From assembly GCF_965638725.1 (NCBI RefSeq), contig NC_134970.1, forward strand, positions 3,973,001-4,037,000: DNA of 64,000 bases, read 5' to 3'. Origin of the DNA: Aptenodytes patagonicus (Eukaryota; Chordata; Aves; Sphenisciformes; Spheniscidae). The position numbers were made by a program, and so were the translations under genes. Of the stretch, positions 42,440 to 54,502 are shown in pieces (the stretch's first letter is position 1; every line of letters starts with the position of its first letter). Under the pieces are notes generated by a model. That model searched no databases. It saw only the letters and a program-made list of their open reading frames with translations, and had not been told where the DNA came from.

Positions 42440-45400
42440 GGACAAGCAGGGCCTGTTTCCAGGAATCCCAGTGCTTCTGCGCGTTCCCGGCCCTTGGGGC
42501 ATGGGGGGAGTTTGTGATTTTATTTTTATATAACAGCAGAGAGTCGAGCAGACAGCGAAGGTGTGGAGTTTGGGGGATTTTCCCCCCCCCGCCTCCCCTT
42601 TAGTTTCCCCTGCCATGTTTGCTTGGCTTCATGCACGGCTGCTCCTCCGGCTGGAGGAGGGAACGGGGCTGGTTTCTCCCTGCTGCGGGTGCTGGTGGCG
42701 GCTGAGCCTGCGCTTACCTGCTGCCGGGGGATCCGGCGGGGAAAACTGCCAGGGTCGGTGGGTGTTTGGGAATTGGGCTGTCGGAGGTGAGAAACCGCCA
42801 GATTTAGGCTGTAGGGGTGGGTGCCCGATGGCCGTGGCGGGCGGCTGCGAGCAGCACATGCTGACCCTGCGGTGTGTGGAGGGGAGCCGGCGTGTTTTCC
42901 GAGGGATGCTGGGTTTGCCTCCCGAGGGATGCTGGCTTTCCCTCCCGCCCTTATCAGTAGGAAACCGCTCCGGGGTGGGGCTGGCAGCAACGGGGCGACT
43001 CCAGCATCCGGGTGTTTGGGATGGAGGTTGTGATTCCAGCCAGGTCTTTATTTCTTTTTCCACGCTCCACGGCGCCGAGTTTACGGCACGTGTGTTCCTG
43101 GTCCCCCCCTGCCCTGCTACCGCCTTTGCCGTGACGAGGTTTCCCCGTTTGCTGGTTTTCGGCGGTGCTGTGGGGAAAGGGAAGAGCCCTGTGTGCGCGA
43201 GCGACAAAGTGATGAATCATCGGAGCGGGGGGACATTTCCAGGGCTGAGGGTGGGGTGGCCGTGGAGCCCGAGCAGCACAGCCCTGCGGGGAAAGAAACA
43301 GCTGCTGCAGGGAAATGGGGCTGGGGAGGACACGCTGGGGGCACCCACCCCCCCAAAAGCACGTGTACTGAGGGTAGAAATGCTCTTCTGGCTCCCTGCG
43401 GCTCTCCCCGTGCTGCGGGGTGCTGGGGGGTGTGTGTGTGTGTGTGCTGGGGTCCTGATGTTGCGTTGGCACGGGGGGGATCTCAGCCCTGGATCGCTGT
43501 TTCTCCCTCCTTTCCTGGGGGGTGCAGGTGGATGGTGGGGAGGGACGGAGCTCTCCCGGCACTGGGCATGGCACATCCCCGTCACCTCTGGGCTCCGTCT
43601 CTGGGGGCAGCTGGAGTTTGTGGTTTGGGTTTTGGGGGGGGGGGACACCTCGAGCTGCACCCACTGAAAGGGAGCCATTTCATAACTGCCCTGTGTGGGG
43701 TTATCCTGTGCGCTGGTCAAAGAGGAACCGGGCTGGGGGGGGAAGCAACTTGTCAGGGTCAACTCAGCACAGCGATGTCCCTGGCGTGGGCGCTGCAGCC
43801 TGGCAGTGGCACTGCATCACTGGCATGTCGCCGGGGAAGCATCATGGCATCCCGTGGCCACAGCCGGCACCGGTGTTGACCCGTGGCAGCCGTTTTGTGG
43901 CAACTTCCCCGACCCTCTCTTTGCTGTGGGAGATTTACAGGGCGCTTTGCAGCCGCAGGAGCCAGTGCTGGGCATTTTACAGCCCCGTAAAAGAGCAGAG
44001 GCTGCCCGGAGGTGTGACGTGTACCTGCCACCGCGCTGTGCCATGCTGGCTTCAGCCCTATGGTCATCCCGTGGTGGCCTTTCTGCGGTGGCATCACCTC
44101 CGCAAGCCCGGGGGAGGCAGCAGCTCGGGCTTTGCCAAGCCACGGTGCAGTCCCGGTGCAGAGGCAGCCGGGGCGCATCCCCCCTGCAGCCGGTGATTCC
44201 TGGGGTGAGCCGCGGTCATTGTCGCCCTCGTGGCTGACGCAGGGGAAGGCGCTGGTGGTGTAATGCTTGGAGGGACGAAAAGGATGATCTCTTTGTGAAC
44301 ACGCAGACAGGAAATACGTGCTCATCTTCCCCCCCCCCCCCCCCCCCCGGTATGTCCAGAAAGAGCCCCCCGATGGTTCCCCCTGATTTCATTGCAAGGT
44401 CGTGCCCCACCGCAGGGTTGGCACCTGGCACTTGGCTTTTGGTCAGAGCGGGTTTTCCTTGTGGATTTGCATGCACGTAGGGTCCCAGGACACGGTCAGC
44501 CCAGGGATGCAGGAGGCCGAGCCCCGCGCTCCAGGATGAGCTCCGGTTCCTGTTCCTCGCCTTCAAGGGAGACCCATGCGTTGGCTGGAGGTGGAGGTGG
44601 CGCATTGCTGAGAAAACTAGGAATGACGGGTACGATCCCGGCACCGATGCCGGCCCTGGTCCTGTCCAGCTGATGCTGACAGCAGCCTTCGAAGAAGCCG
44701 TCCCTTCTCCAAACGTCTTCCCCCTCGCTTTCTGTTGAACAAACAGGCAGCGGAGCAAAGCTATAAATATTAAATTGCAAAAAAAGGAAAACAGTAAAGA
44801 AACCCCACGATTTCCCTGCGGGCTCAGGGCCGAGCCCTGAGCAACAGAGGTGAATGGGGCTGCGTGGTGCCTGCCTGGAAGGACCTCGCCCGAAGCAGCT
44901 TGGTGTGCCACGGCGGGGGGGGATCCGGCCCGGGAGGATGGCGTGGGGCCGGATCCTGGCCGCTGGGAGCTTGCGTTGTGCCGTAGGTCCGTAGGACAGA
45001 GGCAGAGCTCCACAGCCCCTCGGGGAGTGGGGGATGCTCCATCTCTGGAGGCATGGCGGGTGGTTCGGGAGGCATTTCGGGGAGGTAGGTGCTACGGGGC
45101 TGGGAGCGGGAGCACGGGGACAAGCACCGCTGTGCGGCCCAGGGGATTTGCAGCGGGCGGTGGGTGGGTTTGCCTGGATGGGGTCGCTTGGGGAGGGTTC
45201 AAGGTCTTTCAGTGACATGGCCCGCCCTGGCCCCACGGTCCCTACAGTCTTTGCAAGGAGGCTGTGCCACCTTATTTTTAAAGACTCTTCTAAGAATTGC
45301 TGTCGGGGTTTTGTCACCCTTCCTACAAGTGCATTCAACTCCGAACAAACTCCTCAGCAGGCTGTCTGCTTAAATCCCCTCCTTTAGTTAAATTGGTGCA

Positions 45401-47090
45401 ACTTTCTTTCTGGATAAACCTGAAACACCCAGGCAACATCCTTCCCTGCCAGTTACATCCCTCTTTTTCCTTCCCATACATGCACACTATTAATGAAAGT
45501 GATTTACTTCTTGCATAAACAGTTGCGAAGCCGAAGGTTTCCCATCACCCCGCCCTGGCTCAGCCCCTTCCCCTCCGCAGGCCCGGCACAGCATTATTCA
45601 GGGACTGTGCTTCAGCTGTAAATTCTCCTTTCAGCGTGTGGCCGAACCTCCGGTGCAGTTTGTGCAGCTGCTGCGGTAGCGCCCAGGTGCCAAAACTAGC
45701 AGGGCCGAGGGGGCACCTGACCTGGGCACCTTTGGATCCCCCTGCACTGCATCGGGAGCAAGCGGAGAGAATGCGGGTGCTCCCCGACGCAGGGTCCGGG
45801 CTGGGACATCTTGGCGGCAGCGGCTGGCAATGAGCTTGGGGACGGGCAGGGGAGTTTTTGGAGCCTCAGGGACAAGCGAGGGCAGCAGCTTCGGCTTTCG
45901 CCCAGGCCGTTTCTCCAGAATTTCAGGGGAATTGCATGGGGTGGGGAATTTTTAAGAGGAAACGAGAAGGGGACTGCAGTCGGGTCAGGCTGGTGGAGCA
46001 GGGTCTGCAGCCACCCGGCATGCAGGGAGCGTTTCCCCGTTCCCGGCTTGCAAACCCCACTGGAGGAGGGGAGGATGGGTGCCGGCGGGCTCAGCCCTGG
46101 CTGTAGCTCCCGCCTTATCTGCAGCAGGGTGGGTGCCACTCTCGGCGCCGCAGCCGCTCCTCGGGGGGCCGCTCCAGGCTCAGGGCAGGTGAAGATCTTG
46201 CCTGGAGGAAGCCCAGCCTGGTGGGAAAAACCTCTGGGCTCCTTCATGGTCAAACCGGCGTAACTCGTGCCGGGGAGGCGGCAGCACTCGTAGCGAGGAC
46301 CTGACTGGTTGCACCAGCACAGTGCCAGGGCAGGGGCTGGATTGGCAGCGGGGGCTCCCGAGAGCCAAGTTTGACCTTCACGGAGCAGGACAGTGGAGGG
46401 CTGAGCCTGGGGGAAAGGAGGGGAGAGGAGAAACTCCTCCTTTGCGGGTAAGCAGCGATGGCTGGGTGCTCCCCGGGGCATGAGAGGTGCTGCCGGGGCT
46501 GGGATGGTTGCGGGGAGAGCCCCGGGACTGTTTGGGAGGACAAGTCACAGGCTGTCCCCAACTTGTTTATTCTTGGGGTCGGGGAACAGCTGCGGCTCCC
46601 ATGGATGGGGCGGCCGCGGCGCTGGGGCTGCTGCCTGCGGTACGGTTACATGAAATCTGCCTTCTGAGAAGCCTCCTGGCCGGGTGCTGGGGGCTGGACG
46701 CAGCGTATTTATAAATATTACCTCCTTCCAGCAGCACGGGGCCGCAGCGGGTGGGAGGGAGGAGGGATGGGGGCGGCGCTGGGAGCGCTTCCGACACCGG
46801 GGGCCGGGGGGGCACGGGGCAGCCGCTGTCACCTCGCGCCTTCTGCTCGCGGCAAGTGGCACCATGAACTTGGGGCGCATGGACCTCAAGGGCTGGTTTT
46901 GCTGAGCATCCCCACTTTCCGGGGTGGTTTCTAGGATTTTGGGGCACGCGGTGCCTCTAAACCTCAGCGCCGTGGTGTGTTGCGTCTGCCCTGCTGGAAC
47001 TAAGCTGGGGGCCAGGGATGGTGCTGTCCTGCCGGTTCCCCTTATTGCTCATTTATGCAGTTATTTAAAAAACCCACCAACACCCAAGTT
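42440..47090 (+). other. TFEB presumed intron 1, second part
   Basis: About 4.6 kb without a recognised exon. It contains C homopolymers near 44331-44348, a short (GT)n near 43431, and two CACGTG E-boxes at 43087-43092 and 43360-43365. The GC content produces many spurious ORFs. Confidence 0.4.
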
Positions 47091-47099
47091 GTTTAGAGT

Positions 47100-47500
47100 C
47101 AGCCCGCGTTGGAGCAGGACGGGGTTTGCTCTTTGGCCGCGGGTTGTGCGTGGGGCCCCGCTCCCGGCTCTCTCCCGCGCGCTTGGGAGCGCGCGACCTT
47201 TGCCGAGGTGAGTGGGACGCGGTGCGGCCGCGCGTCCTTCCCTGCCGGCGCGGCCGAGGCCCCTCCAAGGTCACCCCGCTCCTCTCCTCGCCTCCCCGCT
47301 GAAAGGCGGACATGATACGGGGCTGATTAACCACTCAGCCTGGGGTGGTGCTGGGCTGCGGCCGCGGCGCGTCCCCGGCCCCTGCACTGCCGTTGGCTCG
47401 TCCTCGCCCGAGGAACGTCCTTCTGCCTGTTAACACTTTTATTTTTAATTGCTGCTGTCGGGCGGGGGGCGGGAGGGGAGGGCAGGAACTTGTCGGCTCG
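47100..47500 (+). promoter_or_regulatory. Second CpG island with possible alternative TFEB first exon
   Basis: A CpG-rich stretch (GGGAGCGCGCGACC, CGCGGTGCGGCCGCGCG) contains a near-perfect donor, TTTGCCGAG|GTGAGTG, ending a possible exon at 47207. TFEB is known in mammals to use several alternative first exons, so a second promoter 7.3 kb upstream of the start-codon exon is plausible. There is no transcript evidence. Confidence 0.4.
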
Positions 47501-47509
47501 GGCTGTTTG

Positions 47510-50500
47510 CGCTGGCGGGCTGTGAATTCCCCGGGCGGTCAGTCGGACAGTGATGTTTCAATCAGGGCTCCTGCACCGTGCCAACCACCCTGAGGGAAGG
47601 GCTTTTGCTCCAATTTGGAGCAGCCGCAGAGCCAGGGTCCGGCCCCACCGTGGTGGGGTCCCAGGGGTCCCCCTGCCTCCCCCAGCCCTGCTTCGGGGGC
47701 TGCACCCGAATCTGGCCCGCGGGTGCCAGCCTCCAGCCGCTGTGCTTGGCTGGGGTGATGGAGTGCATGCCATCCCCCAGCTGTGCCGCGCCGGGCAGAG
47801 GGGCTTTTTTGGGGTGAAGGAGAGGCATCGGAGCAAGGCTGTGTATTATTAACCCCGTAACGGCTGCCACGCACAGGTGGGCTCTCGTGGATATACCTTG
47901 GCACCACCAGAACCAGGGGGCTTTTTTATGGACCCCATTTATTCTGCCCTGGGGGTGACACCATGACAAGGGACACTCAGCCCTGGCTCTTGGTACCCAG
48001 GGACCGACACTTTTCTCTCTGCCGGCTCCCTGACACCTCCCCGGCGAGGCGAGCTTACCTGGGCAGTTTGGGGATCACTTTAGCTGGGGTCTTGCTGTCA
48101 TACAAGACTTGTGTTAATATTTTTACTGTGCTGGATACCTGGGCCGCTTCCAGGAGCGGTATTTAACGCATGGAAGAGAAAACATTTGGCCTCTGACCCA
48201 AGCGCCTGTTAACAACGCCATGGTCCACGTTTCTGAGATGCCGGGGCTAAAAACAGTCCCAGTGACTCAGTCTCTCGCTGGTGTTGTCAACTGACCCCGG
48301 CTTTTATTTGCCAACTCCCTCTGCCTTCTCCTTCTCCCTTTCAGGGCTGCGTGCTCGCTGTGTGGGGAAGGCGCCTCCGGACAGGGCTGGGGTGGCTCTG
48401 GCCATCCACCTGCCCGACCCATCTCCTGCCCGACCCATCTCCTGCCCGCTGGGTGGGTGATGGGGAGGGCACTGTTGCTCTCTGGGGTTGGAAATGGGGC
48501 CAATCCCCTCCTTTTCCACCACCATCCTCATCCCAGAGGGACGTAGGCTGGATGGGACCTCTGGACCTTCTGGTCCAGCTCCAAGCATGGCCAACGTTGG
48601 CGTTAGATCGGGGTCTCCAAGGATGGAGGTTGCTCCGCTGCCAGGGTTTTGCCACCCTTGTGATGAGGAATCCCTTCCTAATACCCCGGGCCGGACCCTG
48701 TCCCGCTGCCCCTTTCTGGGGCTGTCAACCGCGGCGCTGCGCTCCTCCGTGAGCCGATGAAGATGAAGGACCCCGGCCTTCTTCCCACTGGGTGCTGGCA
48801 TTACCGGACCCCTGACACAGCGGGTACGCTGGCACGGCATGAATTGCCCCCGCGGTCTTGCCAAGTCAGGGTGAGTGCCCCGAAGGACAGGCCACGGGGC
48901 CGGTCCCAGGTGCGTGGGAGCAGATGGGTGCCAGCCGCGTCGCTGGCAGGGTGGCGTGGCAGTGGCTCGCCGGCCCGGCGCAGGGGGGCTTCCCCGGCAG
49001 GGGAGCTTGATCTGCTGGCGGTGCTCAGGGAGGTGCCGTGGTGCCCTTGTGGGATGGTGGCACACCCAGCACAGGTGCAAAGGGGACATGGTGCAAAGCA
49101 GCTTTGCTCAATGGGGGCGTGGGGGGAGTCCCCAGCACCGTGCCAGCTGCGTGGGGCATCACACAGGCGTCCTTGTCATCCCCTGGCTTTGCCATCGCCA
49201 TCCTGGCTGGTGCCGGCCGGCACTGGCATCGCTGACCTGGTGGGGACCAGCTATGGGTGCCGGAGGGACCCCGCATGCTGCCTGGCAGCGTGCGGGGCCG
49301 GATCCGGCTGCGTAGTGCTGGTGCTTGCTCTGCACCTGTTCCAGGCACACGGAGGGACAAGGGACAGCTTTTGTCCCTGTGTATTTTCAGGCAGGGATGT
49401 CACCGCAGGCAGCACTGCAGCCGCTCTGCTGGCAGCTCCCGAGGGGACACAGTGGGGCAGACTCAGCCTGGGCTCCGGCACCCCGGAGAGCCCGGCGGCA
49501 CTGGCTGCATCTATTTTTGCCACACTTTTTCTCAGCTTGATTGCTAACTCCTGTGTTGCAGTGAGAAAAACAAGCAGGTTTGGAGGTTTTTTGCAACTTC
49601 CCCCCCCTGCACCCCGCGTGGCTGCTGCTGCGTTAAAAGCAGGGTCCTGAAAATGAGGAAACGCGGGGCCGGCGCAGGAGCCGGGCTGGCCCCGGCGAGG
49701 AGCACGGAGGAGCTGCGACCTGCTGGCCCCGGCGCCCGGAGAACCCCCTGGCCCCACTGTCCCGTGCCCAGGTAACCCCTGCCCCGTCGTCCCCCTTCCC
49801 CACACAGCGGGGTGGCAGCGGAGCCCGTCCCCAGGCTGCGAGCACCCATGGGGTGGCTTTGCGGGTGCCCGGCGGGGTGGCAGCTTGGTGCTGTCGGAGC
49901 AAATCTCGGTGCAGAGCAAACACCGTCAGGCTCCCGGCTGCCCTGGACCCAACCAGTCGCTGCCTGCCCCGAAACGGTGGCGGGTGCTTCACCCTGCCCG
50001 GGCTGGGGTGCGCCGGGCTCCCTCGCTCGCCGCCCCTGCATCTTTCCCCACCCGCCCCCCCCCAGTATTTGAAAACCAAAAACGAGGAAGGAAGGCTCGG
50101 TGGGCGCTTGCTGCTGGTAGCAAGAAGCAGAGCTGTTTTCACTTCTTTCTTCTCCCTTTCCTTTTCGCTGCCCTCTTGGTTATCAATGAAGCGGCCCAGA
50201 GCAGCGGGTGGGTGGGTGGCACGGCCCCCGCCCTGGCTCCCTTCCTTCCCCAGGGGTCCCTGCTCCCGGCTGAAGCCGCTGATTGATTTTTCCGCTCATA
50301 AACGGCCACGATCGACCGGGAAATAAACACACGTGAGGGAGCGGGGCTGGGCAGGCAGCTCCTCGGTGCAATGAGTTTGGGGGTTCTCAGCTCTGTCTCC
50401 AGGGCTGAGCAGGGCATCGCTCCCCTCTTCTCCCTCCAGCTTTTGAAGGGGTGGGCAGGAGATGTGTTGCATTTGCAGCGTGTGTGTGTGTGTGTGTGCC

Positions 50501-53380
50501 TGTACGTTGCAGGCAGGACAGGCAGCGCGGGTGCTGCTTCCCCGTGAGCCGCCCAGGGAGGGTAACGCGATCCCCCTGTATTTCACAGGGGCTAAATCTG
50601 GAAACTGCCTCACGGCGGCTTTTATTTCTAACCCCCACCTGGGCGCAGCGATGCGCTCGGGGAGGTGGAGGTGGGGTGCCGCTTGGGCACGGGGATGGCG
50701 GTGCGGCTCCGGGTGTTTTGTCCCTTCGGGGTGGCACCGGGTGCCCCACGCCGGCTCTCCGCAGTGGGTCCAGCGGCAGCCCGGCCCCGCGCGTTGCGGA
50801 GCGGCACCCGATGTCACTCCAGAAAGTACCGGCGGTTGCTGAGCAGCCGACCCCATGCCACTGTCTGTCACGGCCTGGGTTGCGGTGCCGCTGGGCTCCC
50901 GCAGGGACGGGGAACAGCTCGGGGCCGTGCAAAGACCTGTGGGGGACGAGCGAGGGTCAGGGCAGCTCTGGGTGCCGCTGGGTATCCTCTGGCTGGAGCC
51001 ACCCCCAAGTGCCGCCCCGGCGTGGGGGGAGCACATTGGGCTCTTGATGAAATAACACCCCCAGAAGAAAAGCAAGAAAGGTCCAGAAATAACCGTGTCG
51101 CTAAACAGCAGCAGAGATATTTTGAAGGGAGATTAATTCCCTGGCTCCGGCCCTGCGCGTTGTCCCAGCGGTGGGTCTGGTGTGCGGTGGTGGAGCACGG
51201 CTGGTGCCTGGACAGCCCGCAGGCGCTGATGGAGCCCACTGCTCTCCAGCACCCAGGGAGGTTTTCACTCGAAGAGCTGCTCTGGCTTTAGGATGCGATC
51301 CTGCAACAAAGCGGGATTAGCTTTTTCCCCCACTCCAAGGAGGCAGGGGCAGGGTCGCAGGGTTTTTGGAGCACAGGTAGAGTTTCCTTTGGGAAATGGG
51401 TCCCTTTTCCCTGCATTCCTGGCTTGACCCCGGGCAGGTGCTTTGGGCTCCCCCGTGGAGCTGGGGGGCTGCAGCCGGGGTCAGGATCAGCCCGGCTCCG
51501 CGGCTTCTCCTGCCGATGGTCGGCGATGGGCAGCACACCCTGTGCTACGGGCAGGGGGTCGAGGGCCCACCTGGGTACTGGCTGCTCCAGGCATGGAAAA
51601 GCCACCCTGTGTCCGCCCTGACGCCCGTCCCCGCTCTCCGGGCAGGAAAGGTGGCGTCAGGGAGCGGAGAGCTGCCAGGGCTGTCCACCCTTTCCCTGCT
51701 CCCTCCTACCTTCCCGCCCTTCAGCCCCTCTTCTTCTCCATCCCCTTCCTGTTGTTCCATCGCCCACCCTGGGCCTCCCACTACCTTCCTCCCTCCCCTC
51801 CTCTGCTCTTCCCTCTCCGTGACCGATGGGGATGTCTCCCCAGCAGGTGCCCTGGCAGCGCCCGCCGGGAAACCCAATGCCTGGGCATGCCCTGGCCGGC
51901 TGTGCTGCCCGCTCGGAGCCAGGCAAGCCGCTGCCCGTGCACCGGGATGGACCCTCGCCAGGGTCCCCTCCAGGCGGGGACTAAGCTGGGGCTGCCCCTG
52001 GCATGGGGGTGGCTCCAGCTCAGCGGGAGAGCCACCGGGCGTGCTTTTTCCGGGATGCTAACATCTTTCGCCTTCCCAGGAATAACGGACATCCCGGATG
52101 GAGCTGCCGTCCCACGTGCTTTATTTCTGCCCCCCCTGGACCACGGGATGGCGGGATGCATCCCTGGGGTGGGGCGCGTGCCCTGGGGTGGGGTGCCTGC
52201 ACTGCGGCGCCGGCCGGATCCCCATCCTTTCCCACTGCCGGCTGCCTCCCTCACGCCAGCCACCCTCCCGCCGGGGCTGACTCAGAGCGAAAGCAGAAGC
52301 TGCTCAGTGTTTTGGGGGGCGGGGGGGAAGCCAAGCAGAACCAAGCAGGTTATTTTAAACCTGACCTAATTTCCCCCCTCTCCTTATCGGGCTCTGGCCA
52401 CCCTTCCCCATCCTCGCCCTCGGCGGCTCCCCTTCTCGACAGTTTCCCAGGGGAGAGGGTAGCGCTTTTGGCTCCCCCCGCCCCCGTTTCCTATAAAGGG
52501 GCAGCTGGGGGGATCCCACAGCCAGGCAGGGTGATGGGACCGGGGCCGACGGGGGTGAGCGGGTGCTGTGCTGTGGGTGGCTACGCCTTGGCATGCTTCA
52601 CATGACACCATCCTGCCCCCACATACCGGCTGCCCTTCCTGAGAAGAGCCCGGATCCCCCCGGCTCTGCAGCGAGGCAGCTCCCTCCTCGCCCTTGAAAC
52701 CGGGTTTCCCCACCGCCGGAGGTGCCAGCCACTCCAGCTTCCTCCCCCTCTCCGTCCCGTCCCCCCACCCTGCACCATCGAGCCAGGGTCCCCGTGCAGC
52801 CACCCACGGGGCACGCTTAGCCCTGCTGCTGCTCACGGTGCTTTGTAGGGCCATGGGTAGCTGCTTGCTTGCAAACACGGGAGCTGACCGCAAAGTTTCC
52901 TGTGCACGGCTTGAAATCCCTTTCCTCCTCTCCCCTGGTGCTGGGAGCCCCCCCAAAATGTCTGGCTCGTGGGGCCCCAGCGTCTCTCCCCCTCCCTGCC
53001 CCGGCCGTGCCCCGGCTGTGCGGCGTGAGCTGGGCTTGCAAAGCACGGCCAGTCCCTCCATGCCACGATGGCTCATCCCATCTCCTCGCAGCTCTTGGAA
53101 GCTTTTCCTCTCACCCTGCCCTTAATATTTGGGGTTATTGCATCGTTCCGTGTGCATCAGCTGTGGTTTATGCCCCTTCAGCCTTGTTTTATCTGCTGTG
53201 GGCTGTCCCCGGTGCCACTGGGTCCTTTCCCAGGGCTCTGCTGTTGCTCATCTCAAGCATCATCCCCTTGTGCCCTCCTTTAAGGCAGTTTGTGACAGCC
53301 GTCTTAACGAAGCTCCGATTGATAACTGTCCCAGGCTCCTCTTCTCCCATCCCCCTTTAGATGGGCCACCATGTCTAATT
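47510..53380 (+). other. TFEB presumed intron before the start-codon exon
   Basis: No exon recognised. It has short tandem duplications (for example CCATCTCCTGCCCGACC near 48415-48450) and a (TG)n near 50480. Long ORFs on both strands reflect high GC content. Confidence 0.4.
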
Positions 53381-53384
53381 AATT

Positions 53385-53575
53385 ACCTTCCTCTTGCCGT
53401 TCAATAGCTGGCTCTTGATCCATGTAATCGTATTTCTGTCCATGCTGGCTTGATTTAATTTCCCCCTTAGGATATCGCATGGCACTGTGTATCAGATGCC
53501 TCGCCGAAACCCCGGTGTGTTGTAGCCGCCGTGGCCCCTTTGTCTGCAATTACACATTGTATTTAAATAGCAAAA
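53385..53575 (-). repeat. Ancient CR1/L3-type LINE fragment (reverse transcriptase region)
   Basis: Read on the minus strand, short pieces match the CR1-clade reverse transcriptase. GFGEASDT aligns with the DFSKAFDTVPHDIL motif, and SMDRNTITWIKSQLLNGK aligns with the YGLDGxTIRWIKNWLxGR segment. The pieces lie in different frames and are heavily decayed. It is clearly much older than the CR1 copies at 29.2 and 33.9 kb. Confidence 0.65.
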
Positions 53576-54390
53576 CCCTCCAGATTTGTCTGGTTACGCT
53601 GCCGCAGAGCAAACCCTGGGTGTTTGGCTCCTGCCTGTTCCCCTGGCAGCATTTGCTTTGGGTCCTGTGCTCCGCTTTCCCTCCCACCCTGCGGATGCTG
53701 TGGTCCAGACCCCCATCCCACACGGCATCTCCCGCATCCCCATCCCAGCCCCGCCTGGGAAACCAGCCCTGTGGAAAGCCATCGTCGTGCCCCGGAGAGT
53801 CCGGGTAGGGCAGCTCCCCTCGCCCCGGCATCCTCTCCACCTCCTCCACGGGCCACCGTCCCCTTTGTACGGGGGAACAAGGGCCGGTCTGTGCGGTGCG
53901 GGGGCCTCGCACGCCTCCCCCCCGCCTCCGTGCTCGCGTGCCGGCCCCGCACAGAAGCCGCATTGTTCATCCCACGCCGGAGCTGAGGTTTCGGGGCAGC
54001 CGGGATGAGGGTTAAACCCTGCCTCTGGCTCCTGACACCCGCCGGCCTTTTCTTCCTGCTCTTCCCTTGCTTTCTCTTTCCCTTTCGCTCTGCTCCTGGG
54101 CTCTGGCTTTTCCCGGCCCTTCTTGCTTTGCTCCGGTGTTTTGGAAGTTGGTGGCTCAAAGCACGCTCCAGCTGAACCCGGCGGTACGTGAGTCCACACT
54201 TGCCGGGCGCGGGGTCCCAGCTGCTCCCTGCCCTCCCCGTCCCCCCTGAGGTACCCCGGCTGTCCCCAGGGAGAGCGGTGGCACGGCAGGGAGCCGTGGC
54301 AGGAAGGCAGACCCGTCCGTCTGGCGTTAGGGTGATTGTCCTGGCTTAGTCAGCGGCTGGTACGGGTGCTGCAGGATGTCTGCTCCCTCC

Positions 54391-54423
54391 CCGTGCCTCA
54401 GTTTCCCTGCTGCAAAATAGGCT
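54391..54423 (-). repeat. MIR-like fragment just upstream of the TFEB start-codon exon
   Basis: CCGTGCCTCAGTTTCCCTGC, then GCAAAATAG, follows the well-known MIR 3' core (TGCCTCAGTTTCC ... TGTAAAATGG). It is very short, 30 bp before the acceptor at 54452. Confidence 0.35.
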
Positions 54424-54502
54424 GTTCCTGATGTGCCGTGTCCTCCTCTCAGGGTCACCTCCGTGCCCGGCGGGCGCCCGCGTCCCTCCCCCCCGGTGCA
54501 TC

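Noticed and set aside
43087-43365. CACGTG E-boxes in TFEB intron 1 as CLEAR elements for self-regulation
   Set aside because: TFEB can regulate its own gene, but these sites lack the full GTCACGTGAC context, and two CACGTG hexamers in this much DNA are expected by chance.
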